DNA of 64,000 bases from Cucumis sativus. Taxonomy: Eukaryota > Streptophyta > Magnoliopsida > Cucurbitales > Cucurbitaceae. Position numbers and translations under genes: made by a program. The stretch lies in NCBI RefSeq assembly GCF_000004075.3, contig NC_026659.2, positions 25,004,272 through 25,068,271 on the forward strand, in the 5' to 3' direction. The notes below the pieces were generated by a model. It ran no database searches. It was not told where the DNA came from and worked only from the letters and a program-made list of their open reading frames with translations. Shown piece after piece: positions 38,001 to 49,557 of this stretch (the first letter of the stretch is position 1; each line of letters begins with the position of its first letter).

Positions 38001-39395
38001 ACTTCTGAACAGCAAACTAAATCAATCTAATCAATTCAATAGCCAAAAAAATAAAAGAAAGCTTGAATCTCGTTGTACCCATGTGTACCAACAACCAAAC
38101 AATGACATCACGAGCCAAAAAAAATAAAAGAAACAATTTCTTGACTACTAGTGAGATTATACAAAAAAACCACCAAATGCTCTCTTGTCCCTGCACTTAC
38201 AGATGAAATACCTCATACAGCATACAGGCTTTTGGCTGCATAAAAGTTACTTCTGTTTATCCAGAAGACCCATTTTTATTTTTCAAAAAGCTAAATTTTA
38301 AGAATTTCGTGATAACATCCGGTAGCTTTAGGTCAACAATTTGGCGGCAGGAACATGATGGGATCCTTAGTGCCACAGATAGACACGTGATCTTCAATGG
38401 CTTAAATTTTTAGCATTGAAATTTGCATCTATCGGAACCAGCAGCAGTTGGAACTTACACATACCCAATGAAAAAGGTCACTCCATTCATCAATAACCAA
38501 ATACTAATTCTATTAACAGAAAATCCGCAAAATAAAATGTCAACAACTTAGCAATTTCTTCTAGAACTATCAATAGTCCAGCAATGGAACCCAGAAAATC
38601 AACCTTCAAGGAAGATGATCACCCAACTAATAGAACTTTGGACAAGTTGAAAATAAAGGGGGAAGTGTAAAACAAACCAGGCTTACAAAAAATGGCCTAA
38701 TTGGTAGGATCCCTAATTATTTAGGACACACTAATTAAAATGGCCAACACTTCGAGATGAATTTTCAAAAACATGCACGCAACAAGATACTGATACAGAA
38801 AGCTTCAAAACATAATCCTGATCCTGAAAGGCTTTTACAATTAATTAATTACCTTTGAAAAACTAACGTAACTGTCAAATTCTTCACCAACGAGAAGCAA
38901 AGACCGCCCTTCCCTTCCCACCAACCATCTCTTGCAAACACAATTCAAATATTAAAAGGAGATATATTGGAACTATGTAGGCAGTAAATCCATGGTAATC
39001 TAATATTATAAATAAAATTTATGGCCAACAGCCTAGTTATCAATAGGAATATGTTACACAATTAGTTTCTGCTGAATCTGATTTTTTTGCAAGAAAACAA
39101 CAATGTTCCACACCTTGCCATGCAAGCCGTGTCAGTGAAGCATTTTCTATATGATGACCAGAGGAGAAGAATTGACGTCAAGCTGCAATAGACTTTCTTG
39201 ACAGAATCAAAAAAAAAAAACGAAAGATACATATCTTGAACCAAATAACCGTGAATGCCCGCTAAAATAGCACTAGCAATCATCTGTCAAAACAAGATTC
39301 ACAGCCTTCTTCCCTCACCTCAATCAGGTCCAATAGTCAGAGTTATTACGAAAATAACTTCAAGGCAGCCTTGGCCAAATTACCAGTACATTCTC
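35001..39395. other. Spacer between the convergent LOX6 and CDKG2 genes
   Basis: LOX6 and CDKG2 converge on this 4.4-kb region. From about 37260 to 39395 the minus strand looks like a long CDKG2 3' UTR or its downstream flank: it is less extremely AT-rich, and a minus-strand AATAAA lies near 37268-37273. Direct repeats of 'tagatgaaggaat/gttga' near 35462 and 35500 and of 'aaccaatttag' near 35780 and 35830 suggest old transposon debris. A GC-richer patch at 37014-37110 is open on both strands but was not assigned. No gene is supported. Confidence 0.5.
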
Positions 39396-42279
39396 TTAGC
39401 CAAACAAGCCAGATGTTCCCAATTCCCCTTGCTGCAACTCCTTTCTGCGTTGCTCCTCTAAGGGGTCTGGACTCTTCATTACTCTCCGTAAACGCCTAAA
39501 CAGATGTGATAAAATACCATGACTATTGTTTAGATTAAGTTTGCATGAAAGGTAAAGCAAAAACTCACAATTCTTAACAGTTGTCATACCTGTCCTGAGC
39601 ATGCTGAGCAGGAAAAGTAGGCATGAACTCTTTTGACTTTGGAAGAGGAACTTCTGAGAACCATTCATGATTAAGAGCGGCCTCAGCTGTAATTCTCTGG
39701 ATTAAGACAACAAATCTTAGTGCGACGGAAGTGGATATAGAAATGAAGCAGAGCTGATCAGATAATTACCTTCTCAGGATCATAAGTTAGAAGTTTGTTC
39801 AACAAATCAAATCCTGAATCAGAAAGAACTGGCGAACCGGTAAATGATGTTGCTGGGAATTTCTTACGCAATAAGTTGTACCTGAAAGGAACATGCCCGG
39901 GGTTAAAACGTACTATGAAAGAAAAGTAACTGGAAGGTCACCAAATGAGGCCAGATAGCCAGACCAGATCACCCATAGCTGGAAGCCTGGGAAAACAGTG
40001 GGAAAAAATAAGAAAAATGTGATAGATAAAAACAGATTTAGTAACACCAACAATACTTACTGGTGCTTAACAAAGTTGACCCTTACTCCTGGAAGCTTGG
40101 AAAACCCAGGCCAAATTGTTTCATTAGGCGTGCCTAGAGTTCGGAATATCTGCAAGGTTTAAGATAAGAGCATAAGCATGCAAGCAATTATATTGCAAAT
40201 AGCTAGAATGTGCATTCGCAAAAAGTATTAATATTTATTTTTACCTTGTCAAGTTGATCAACTTCAGTTTTTCCATTAAACAGTGGTTGCTTTGACAATA
40301 ATTCAGCCATAATACAACCCAATGACCACATGTCAATAGCTGTCGAATACTTTCTTGTTCCCAATAGAAGTTCAGGTGCCCTGACAATATGCATGAACAA
40401 AGTTTAGAAAACAAAAAAATACAGCATTACATATTTATTGTTTACCTGACAGCAAATTTTTATTGACTATCATGGCATGCATCTCGAAAACATACTCGGG
40501 TAAATGAATGCCTCCAACTATACAAGAGAATAGGAGAGTCATGTTCAAGAAAAATGCAACTAACCTGTACCAAAGAGTAACAACCATATGTGTATACGTT
40601 TTCAAGGGGCTCCCATATTGACGAGCTAGACCAAAATCACAGATCTTCAACTCTCCCTGGTTATTCATAAGTAAATTTGATGTTTTTAAATCCCTATGGA
40701 GCACCCAATTATCGTGAAGGTATTTAACACCCTCCAGTAACTGAAGCATCAGGCATTTGACTTCACTTTGACTAAATGGCTGTTTCATTGTCTCCATGAG
40801 TGCTTTTAGATCGTGCTCCATGTACTCCATTACCATAAAAATGCTATCAAGACTACTGCCCACCACTACTTCCTTTACATCGACAATTGAAGGGTGGTGA
40901 AAAGACAGAAGAATGTTTATTTCTCTCAAAGAAGTCATGGGAAAACCTTCTCGTTCCTTTTCCATTTTTACCTTCTTCAAGGCAACAACTTCCCCTGATT
41001 TCTTGTCTCTGGCTCTATATACAACACCGTAAGTTCCTTCATCAATCTTGTTCAATCTTTCAAATTCATCAACACTTCTACAGCCCTGAAGCATATTTAC
41101 ACTTCGTTGGGGAGGATGGCCACTAGGCTCCGCTTCCTCGGGAGATTCTGTCTCATCCTCGGAATCAGTATCCGACCGGCTACTGCTAGTATCCATTCTA
41201 CGAATTTCATCACCAAGATCCATGCCTTCATCCTTCTCAGAATCACCGAGGTAATGGTTTGCACTAGATGATCGTGACCGCTCACCACGTTCCGTCGATT
41301 CAGATGACCTTGTCCCTGCTTCAGAGCCTTGTCTCTTTACCTCCCCAATTTCTGGAGTTAATGATTTTCTTTGTACTTTGCTGCCCTCCAAGGACTCAGA
41401 AATTGGCGTTGTCTTCCGCCTTTTGGGCATTTCCTCGTCTAAAATTTCACCTTCATCACCAGGAGTGTTGTTACCAGCAGCCCATCTAGAGGATGAAATG
41501 TTTCTTGTGGGAGCATAATCATCGTCCCCAAAATTTTCAGCTTCAAGATCATTCTCCCATGGTTTCCTAAGTGAAGCAGAAGATGGCATCCTTGGTGAAC
41601 CATTTGCGGAGAATTCATCTGATCCAAGGTCCCTAGCAGAAGATTCAACAAGAGAGGGAGGTTGCAAGTACTCGGGATCCTTACTTCTACCATCTGCCGT
41701 ATGCATGTCATCAAGAGTATCCAAAATTGCATTAGGAGATTGCTTCTGCCCCTTTGGTGACGGTACAGATGAAGCTGTCGCAGCCTTGGCAACCTTATTT
41801 CTTGTGGAAGTAGTCTCTTCCTTATCGTCTCTGTCCCAAACAATTGGTGAAAACTTCCTCTTCTTCTCTGGTGGAGAACGAATACCATTCTCCACCACCT
41901 TAGCCGACTCACTATTTTTAGATCGTAATCCGGAGTCGGTGGCATCATCAGATCCACTCTCACTGGATAGCTCACCCGGCTCCCTATCCATTGTCCTCAC
42001 AACCAAAACCTTTTGCTTCAATCCGTGAGAAGCAATACCACCACTGCTTCCAGAATCACTTTTACTCGAAGATCGTAAACTACCATTACCCACTTCCCTC
42101 TCCTTGATATCCTTTTGCCGGACCCTAATTCTGTCTCTAACATCCCGACCTCGACTCTTATTGCTTTCGCGGTTACCGCCCCGCCCCCGTTCATATCCTT
42201 CTTTCGCAGTTACATCAAAACTGGAATCGCGGTCCTTCATATCATAGTCTCGATAACCCCCCATTCTCCCCGCTGCCAT
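39396..42279 (-). CDS. CDKG2: Cyclin-dependent kinase G2 (CDK11/PITSLRE-like), with an apparent +1 frameshift in exon 3
   Basis: Nuclear CDK of the G class; relatives act with L-type cyclins in splicing control, meiosis and flowering. Exons: 40565-42279, 40245-40380, 40061-40150, 39770-39881, 39590-39696, 39396-39495. Residues 1 to about 400 are Arg/Ser/Asp/Glu-rich and disordered. The kinase starts near residue 404 ([16 protein letters not shown]), with cyclin-binding helix [26 protein letters not shown], activation loop [17 protein letters not shown], and [12 protein letters not shown] plus GLFG at the end. Without the frameshift the length would be 752, as in Arabidopsis. Exon 3 should read IFRTLGTP after DK, but a run of three T (plus strand 40140-40142) gives one base too many; literal translation stops eight codons into the exon, removing kinase subdomains X-XI. 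Every other junction is in frame, so an assembly error is quite possible. Telobox-like AAACCCTAA words lie just upstream (42310-42400). Confidence 0.92.
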
Positions 42280-45200
42280 CGAAAGACCAAACCCGACCCA
42301 ATAATCCCCAAATAAAACCCTAAATCCCCAATTTTTTTACAATAAGAATCTCCGGAAATCACCGAGAAAAAAAATGCTGAATCGAAACCCTAAATCAAAA
42401 GAAAATTCAGATCGCGACTGGAATCGCGAAGTGAACAAGAAAAGAAGTAAACCCCAACAAAAGACTCGTCAAATTATCAACGAATCCGGGTATTGAAAAG
42501 GAAAAATCGAAGAGCGATTCGAGGATGAGAAATATAGCCTTGAAATCGATGGCGCGTAGTAAAAATTGAGCTAGGAGAGATTGAATAAATTGAATCCGAA
42601 CCTGGAAGTGTAATCAGGAAAGTAGAATTGAATGAAGAGAGGTATGAATCGAAGAGAAGTAGGGGAAGCGAGCGAAGTCCTAGATAGACGCGTAGAGAGA
42701 ACCCTAGTCAATCGAAGACGAAACGACCACGGAGTCAGATGAAGAGAGAATGAGGAAAGTTGTAATTTTGAGTATACAAAAATACCACATGGGACGGTCT
42801 CCTCCAAATGCATTTCTCACTTTTATTTCCTCAATATCTTATGCTTCCAAATATAATAATTAGTTTTTACATTTTAACAAAATTATAATTATCCTCAATA
42901 GATTACGTTGATCAAAGATCCATAAATCCACTATAAATTTTATTACATTTACCATTTTCCTAAAAATATTGTTTATAAAACTACTATTTATTATAATTAT
43001 TCATTAAATTATATATATATATATATACTAGTCTTTTATATTTTAAGAGTATAGTGGTATATTTTAACAACTTCTACTATTTTATACTTTATAAATAAAT
43101 ATATATATATATATATGTGTGATATAAAAATATATTTCTAAGAAAAAAATTTGAAAAATTAGTAATTGATGAAAAAGAATCAAATATGACACAAATACAT
43201 TTAAAATGTACTTATTTGATTTCAAAATAAAGTGTTTATGATTTTCAATTAGAACTTAGATATAGTTGGTTTTTAGAAAAATATTAAGAAGTATTGTTAA
43301 ATTTTAAAATAAAATTAAGAGGGTAATTTAAAAATATTTAGAATATTTATTTTAAATAATATAACAAAATTAAACAAAATATTTACCATTTATAGCAAAA
43401 TTCAATCCAAAGCGTATGTTTGATAGATATGTTCGACAACTTTATTCTATCTCTCAAACTTGAGTTCATACCTTTTTTCCGCAAGCTTTGTGTTTGGATT
43501 AACTTGAAAAGATGTTTAAAAGAATGTTACTTACATTCGAAACGCTTTTATTACAAAAAGTTAAAATAAAAACTTTAAGGTATTTGACAAAAAAAATTTC
43601 AAAAGTGATTTTATATACAAGTTTGTTTACATGTGAAAGTGCTTTTTTTTTTTTTATTATTATTAACGATGACTATAAAATAGCGTGTATTAAAAACTAA
43701 TTAGACTTAATGAATGTGGTTATAGGAATTCTAACTATAGTTGTTAGATGTGGATAGAGTCGGCCACCGTCAAAAGTCACCAAATATGGTGGTCGGAATT
43801 AGCATTAACAATGGCTAGCATAACAATTTTAAAATATTGTTGATATAAACTTCTATCAACACATATTTTCACCTCAAACACACTTCCTTCAAGTTACCTC
43901 GTGGAAAAATAACCAATTTTAAAACAAATATCTATCTATATCTATATATATACATATCGAACTCTCATTTCATATTCATACTTTTGGTTATTTTATTTCT
44001 TCGATTTTTGCAACACCAAAACTTATCCTCAAAATAGTCTTTAAAACTCACAAAAAAGATGAATCAACTAAAAAAATTTGTATTTTGCTAATAAAAGATA
44101 TTTAATTACTAACCTACAACCTTGTTAAGATGTTTAAGTTAAGATCTTCCATGATGGATTTAGTAATTAATATAAAAACATAGTTGATTAAAAGAAAACA
44201 TTGTATTTACCTTTACTTCAAGTTATTCATATCTTATAATAACTTTTCTCTCCATAGCATGCATCCTATGGTAGTCATAGTTTGAGAGAGCTTGAAACCT
44301 TTTTAAAGAATGTAACAAGAATGAATTACTATTATTGTGTAATATTATCCCAAAACTTTATAACAAAATGCATCAGCGAATCACCCCGTGTGATTTTCAC
44401 TAGCTTTTCTAATTTTATGATATTCAAATTTTCATATAATAAGTTATTTTAGATAAAAATATGTATCTACTTGTATCGATTTCTAATTATTACGAGTAAG
44501 CATGATAGATCGAAAAACTGAATCGACCGATCAAACCAAAGTTAGTTCGAAAAACAAGAGACGTTGGTCGTGGTCAGTTTCTTTCAAAGTTTTTCAAATC
44601 AAGAATTTTCAAAAAATATTTTTAATGTTAAACCGATCCGACCCTTACTCAGTTTGACACTTTACCAAACCGACTATGGTTAGCTTGAAGTCAATTTTTT
44701 TTTAAAAAAAAAAAACCCTACTCCAAACAATGGAAGATGGCTTCTATTGATTATAACTATTCTCCTTATAAATTACTTGGTTCCCTCTAATCAATGAAAA
44801 TGCATTCTTTTTACATTTTTTATTTATTGGGAAAGACTGTTAAAGACTTACCGTCAATGCTCTCTGGAAAGTACATGTTGTCGGTAGACTGGGTTCTTCT
44901 AATGATCAAAAACTTTAAAGCTGGCTGAATTGTTTTATGTGAATAAGAATACTAGTTTAGTTTAGAGTTAGATCATGCTGGCTTTATATGTTTTATTTTT
45001 GTTTCTCATTGGGTGAATGAAATAATGATGAAACGGGAACTGAGAAATGGGATTGAGAAGAGGGTAATGACAGCCACAGAAAATAGCCTTCTTCCTTTTA
45101 TCCAGAATTAGTCAAGAATAATAACCACAAAATAGGAAAACTACATGAATCAAAATGGACTTGTAGCAAAAGCAAGTGCCATTAGAGCTATATCTAAAAC

Positions 45201-45451
45201 GAAGGTGCTAAGAAGTAAGAACTATATGTTTGTTTTCTGATTTACTGCAACTGTAGCTGCAGCTTGATGGTCCTATTGCACTAAATACAGCAATAAATCA
45301 AACAATGATTCTGAAATATCTCATTGATAAAATGTTATGTGCAGACCATATTCACAAGAATAAGTTGATACTGAAGTTTTAGAGCAGATAGCCTTCATCA
45401 GTGACAAGATTCAGGGCTGCAACTGCCTTACCTTCTACTTCAGCACAATGT
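42280..45451. other. Spacer between CDKG2 and the DUF212 gene
   Basis: The first ~500 bases are the CDKG2 leader and promoter (purine-rich on the plus strand). Beyond this is AT-rich DNA with (AT)n runs near 43012-43027 and 43099-43117 and a repeat element at 44491-44665. The DUF212 3' flank begins about 45000. The ORF at 43512 has no family resemblance. I see no gene. Confidence 0.55.
44491..44665. mobile_element. Dispersed repeat, copy 1 (TACGAGTAAGCATG family)
   Basis: It begins TACGAGTAAGCATG, identical over 14 bases to the start of the element at 59054, and continues with similar Cys/Gly-codon-free 'gatcgaaaaactgaat' and 'ccgatcaaacc' words. Near 44649-44658 the minus strand reads GAGTAAGGGTCGGATCG, an imperfect inverted copy of the start, suggesting a small terminal-inverted-repeat element. 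No target duplication was established. Confidence 0.35.
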
Positions 45452-47913
45452 TCACGACCTTGTCATTATGATCATCAAATGGCCAATAGAAGAGGTGACA
45501 ATACCAAGCAGGCCTCCAGCTACAACCTGTAATCAAATAAAATGTAGCCTCACATTAGAAAAGAAAGAATTGCCTAAAAAACTTTTTTCAACCAAAGTGA
45601 ATCTTGAATAAGCTATTCTCAAGCTATACTTCCAAGGTGATTTTTTTGGAATTCCTTTCTTCTATTCTAGAATCTTGATAACATAAAAAAGAGACAAATG
45701 CACATCTATTAAGTGCTTTAGGTGCTCTTTTCAAACCTTCCCTACTAGAAACCAGAAAGTGCCAAGACATTGCTAAGCATTCATGAAACCAGCTATTCAA
45801 GTGGCTATCTATGTTGTAAAGATCATCTCCAGTTCCACATTATACCAAAAGTGATAGTAAAAATAACAATCTCTCATTTGTCTCCAAGTAGATTTATCAA
45901 TTTCATCATCATATGAAGGTCCATGGAACCCTGAATTTGGTGTAAAATAACAAATTGACCATTTCATCTCAAAATTGATTCATACTAGCGGTGGCGGATT
46001 TAGAAATTCTGTTGACAGACGGACTTTATATCAAGAAAGGAAAAATTGAAAAATAAATGCATGAGAGGGAATTCGAACTTGAGACAAAAGGGGAGCTGGG
46101 ACATGCATTTACTATTGAACTAACTACAATCATTAATATACATTAGTTTTCTCTATATATTTATATAAAGAGCATAAAGTCAAGGAAACAAATACAAGTC
46201 AATTTAATGAATTGTGTAAAGGGCCAGATTTAATCGTAGCCTATAAATCCTATTTGATAAGATATTAAACTAACATGTCGATTTCATAGAAAAGAATCAA
46301 TTACTGTAGAATGTCATCTTAATGGAGACCTGGGGAGGAGTGTGTCCAAGAAGTTCTCGCAATGGTCTGCTCTCAGCCAAAGGATGTTCAGCAGGAAGCT
46401 CATAAACAATTTGATTCAAAACCTAAAATATCAAACTAGTCAGAGTATATTAAACAATGAAAGAAAAAGTTAAACTTTAAGACATAACTCTAAATAAAAG
46501 CAACTAAGAAGTAGAAAAGGAAAAGGAGGAAGAGGTTTTATTTAGGAAGCATATAACCTCTGCTTGGCGTCCAGCTTGTAATCTCACACCAGTTGCATCG
46601 TACATTACCTGTCACCAATTTTTTTTATGTTTAACATCTTAGAATCATTCAAGAAAATTTAAAACTTAAACCATAATGGATGCCATAAAACGGATAGGGA
46701 GACCATACAACACATGCTAGGATCAATGCAACAGCAAAGACTGATGCTCCAAAGCCTTCTTGGAGCCCAATAGCAATAGCAAGAGCAGAAACAGTTGAAG
46801 AATGAGATGAAGGCATTCCACCGGATCCAACTAGTTTCTTAAAATCCCATCGTCTTTCCTTATACCTGTGAAATGTCACAAGTGGTAAAAACACAATACA
46901 TTGATTTGTTCTACACTGCCGTGATAAAAGTCTTGAAAAAAAATCCACCTTTCATGGGGAGGCTTTTTGTACGAAGGACCCAATTCTAAAGGTGTTAATG
47001 TGAAATTGTTCAATCCTAAAAAAATGAATGAAAACTAACATTCTACTGATGTCCCAACACACAATCACATTATAGACGTCTCTCTCCCCATCTAAAAATA
47101 AACTTGAGCCCTTACATGATATTTATTTCAACCGCAACATTTTGAAATTCAACCACTGTTTTCTTTTTAAATCAACCGTCGATCAACTGGTGATTAAAAT
47201 GAAAATCGCATTTACGCTCCAACCATTTTGCAATTTGTGAGACATTCCTTATACGATAATGAGATGGTGACTTGCTCTATGACGTAGGCAGATTTTTAGT
47301 TTTCATTGAATTTCTAGAATTGGGTCATCATCATGGAAAGTTATTTCTAATCCCCCCCCAACCCCACAAAAGAAAAAAAGAAACACCAAAGCCTTATCAA
47401 AGGGCTTGTTAATGAAGCTATAAACAAAACAATTTTCTAATTAGGGCGTTAGAGGGAGAACAAATAACATGGGTACTGAAGAATTTTCTGATAGTAGATG
47501 CAGAAACCAAACAGTACGCCCAAACGACTGATAAGAACATGAACTATACAAATTAAAAGAAAACCTAAAGCAAGCAATACAGAACAACCCATGAACAAAC
47601 AAACAAACAATCCATATCCTCAAGAATGAACAAAAGAGAAACCAAGATTCAGGAAAACAAAAGTAGAATAGTGAAGCATCAAATGGGGTTTGCATTAAAA
47701 TGCCTAAAAGCAACAAACACAGACAAACCAGTGGAGTTGGATCGGATCGGAGTCATACCAGGAGGTGAAGAACTTGATGGACTGGGCAATAGCGAAGGCA
47801 AGGAGAGCAGAAATGAGAGGGTAATTGGTAAAAATGGTTGAAGAAAAAGAAGAGGGGGTGTGAGAAGGAGGCCCGTTGATCAACGACCCTGAAGAAGCCG
47901 TCACATCATCCAT
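45452..47913 (-). CDS. DUF212 membrane protein (acid phosphatase/vanadium haloperoxidase-related)
   Basis: Small multi-spanning membrane protein of the DUF212 family, which is remotely related to PAP2-type phosphatases; its reaction in plants is not known. Exons: 47759-47913, 46709-46865, 46558-46608, 46330-46422, 45452-45526; all GT-AG and in phase, 176 residues, the usual family length. Seen in order: a Ser-rich soluble start, a first membrane segment (ISALLAFAIAQSIKFF), the signature RRWDFKKLVGSGGMPSSHS, a second hydrophobic segment (SVFAVALILACVV), then MYDATGVRLQAGRQAE and ELLGHTPPQVVAGGLLG. The SGGMPSSHS and GHTPxQV motifs match the family closely. It resembles At1g67600, whose neighbours in Arabidopsis match those here. 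Intron 1 (46866-47758) is 893 bases. Similar to plant chloroplast-predicted members, but I see no clear transit peptide. Confidence 0.93.
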
Positions 47914-49557
47914 TCTTGGACTGGATCGAGCTGGGATTGTTGGTAACTTGGAAGAGAAGATGGAGAAAGGGAAGAAGGGAAGAAAGAGGAAAATGGGATT
48001 TGGGGTTTTTTGTTTTTATGCAGAGAAATGGTTAGTTGAAGAAAGGAGGCAAAAAGGAGAGCGATGGGTCAGCTTCGATTTGGCGAATTCTTCTTCTATG
48101 TTCTTAATGTTATTATTCAATCGACCAACGGTTTTTCTTTTTTCGTTTCTTTCTTTACCATTCCCAATTGCCTCCTCATTCTCTCTCTGTACTCAATTCC
48201 TGAATATGCCGTTTCCTCGAATATGCTTTTTTTTATATTATTATTTCCTCTTTTCTTTTTTCTTTTTCAATCCAATAAATCAAACTTCTTACTAAATTTT
48301 CAAAAAAAATAATAAAAAAATACAAACTATTTACGTTAACAAAAAAATCATTATAAACATTTTGTCTCTCTTTTAATTTCTCTTTTTTACCTGTCACACT
48401 TTCTATTTTGTCCTAATGATTTGATATTCATTCTGTACTTATAATTAATAATACATGTTTAATGTTAATTGAGTTATGATAATTCTTTTTGTAAAAGAAT
48501 TCTAATTAAGGTAAAACTTATTTTAAAGAACGAACAATTTGATTGTGCTTGAAAGTTAAAAGTGAAACATATTTTACACTCATAAACTAAAGGTCATACT
48601 ACAACCACTCCGTGAACTAAATTTATAATTTTATGTCTCGATTTTGTTGTTATTATTGTCTTTGTTGTTATTATTTATGATCCAACCAAAATAAAATTCA
48701 AAATTTAATAGTAAAAGTAAAACTACAATATTTCAAAATTTAGAGACAAAAATATTTTATTCATTAAGATACAATTACTTCTGTAAATTCAAATTCTCTT
48801 CTTATATGTTATGTAATAGTAAGATATGTACACATATATCATTAGGTTGAACGGTATAAATCTTAAGAAAAGATTGAAAACTCATTAGATATTCAAATTC
48901 GTTAAGATAAACCAACATAAATATATACTTTTGACCAAAAGATTAGAAAATATGTTCTCTCAACCTAAAAGATAATATTTGAATCTTCCATTTCGTATAT
49001 TGTTGTTCTAAAACAAAGAGCAGAGTTTAAAGAAGTTTTTATTGCATAATCTCGAATGTTTCGTACCCCAAGGCTCAGTATACAAGTGGTCAGTGGATTA
49101 AACTTTGCAAGAATAATAATTATTAAAAAAATTTAAAATAAAAAAATAAAACCCTTCACCATGTAAAGATTGATATTTAAGATGCTCCATCTCTTACTCT
49201 CTTATTGTAAATGATTTGAATACAAGAGAAGGAGAGCAACCATGATCCATCTCTTATATATGAGTGTATGTTCTCCTGCAAAGACCAATTAATTCATAAG
49301 CGACAGAACAGAGATCATAACAAGTAATTGAATGAGACGTATATATGAAATTCTCTGAGATCAGTAACTCACCGACTCCATTGTTCTACCTTCTTAAAGT
49401 CATTTGCATTCATGACAATTAGGTTCAGTGGAGAACAAAATGGAACATCTGTTTTTTACCCTCATTCCGCAAGTTGCAGGTCAATTATGGCAATGGTAGA
49501 CTGATGACCGAATTTTGAACCCGCAACTGCATAGCGTTTCCATCTGTTCATAAATAG
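47914..49557. other. Spacer between DUF212 promoter and RecQ5 3' end
   Basis: The first ~250 bases carry the DUF212 leader and promoter on the minus strand (purine-rich on plus). The plus ORFs at 47626, 47876 and 48064 are antisense shadows of the leader and of low-complexity T-rich DNA. The rest is AT-rich, and the last 400 bases probably contain the RecQ5 3' UTR. No gene is supported. Confidence 0.6.

Noticed and set aside
41041-41075. Asp replacing the first Gly of the CDK glycine loop (DEGTYG) as a lesion
   Set aside because: DEGTYG is normal for the CDKG class, so this is not a defect.
41439-41975. 178-codon minus-strand ORF overlapping CDKG2 exon 1
   Set aside because: It is an alternate frame of the Ser/Arg-rich CDKG2 N-terminus, with no family resemblance.
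47626-48312. Plus-strand ORFs of 71-139 codons
   Set aside because: They run antisense to the DUF212 first exon and leader, or through T-rich low-complexity DNA; composition is not protein-like.
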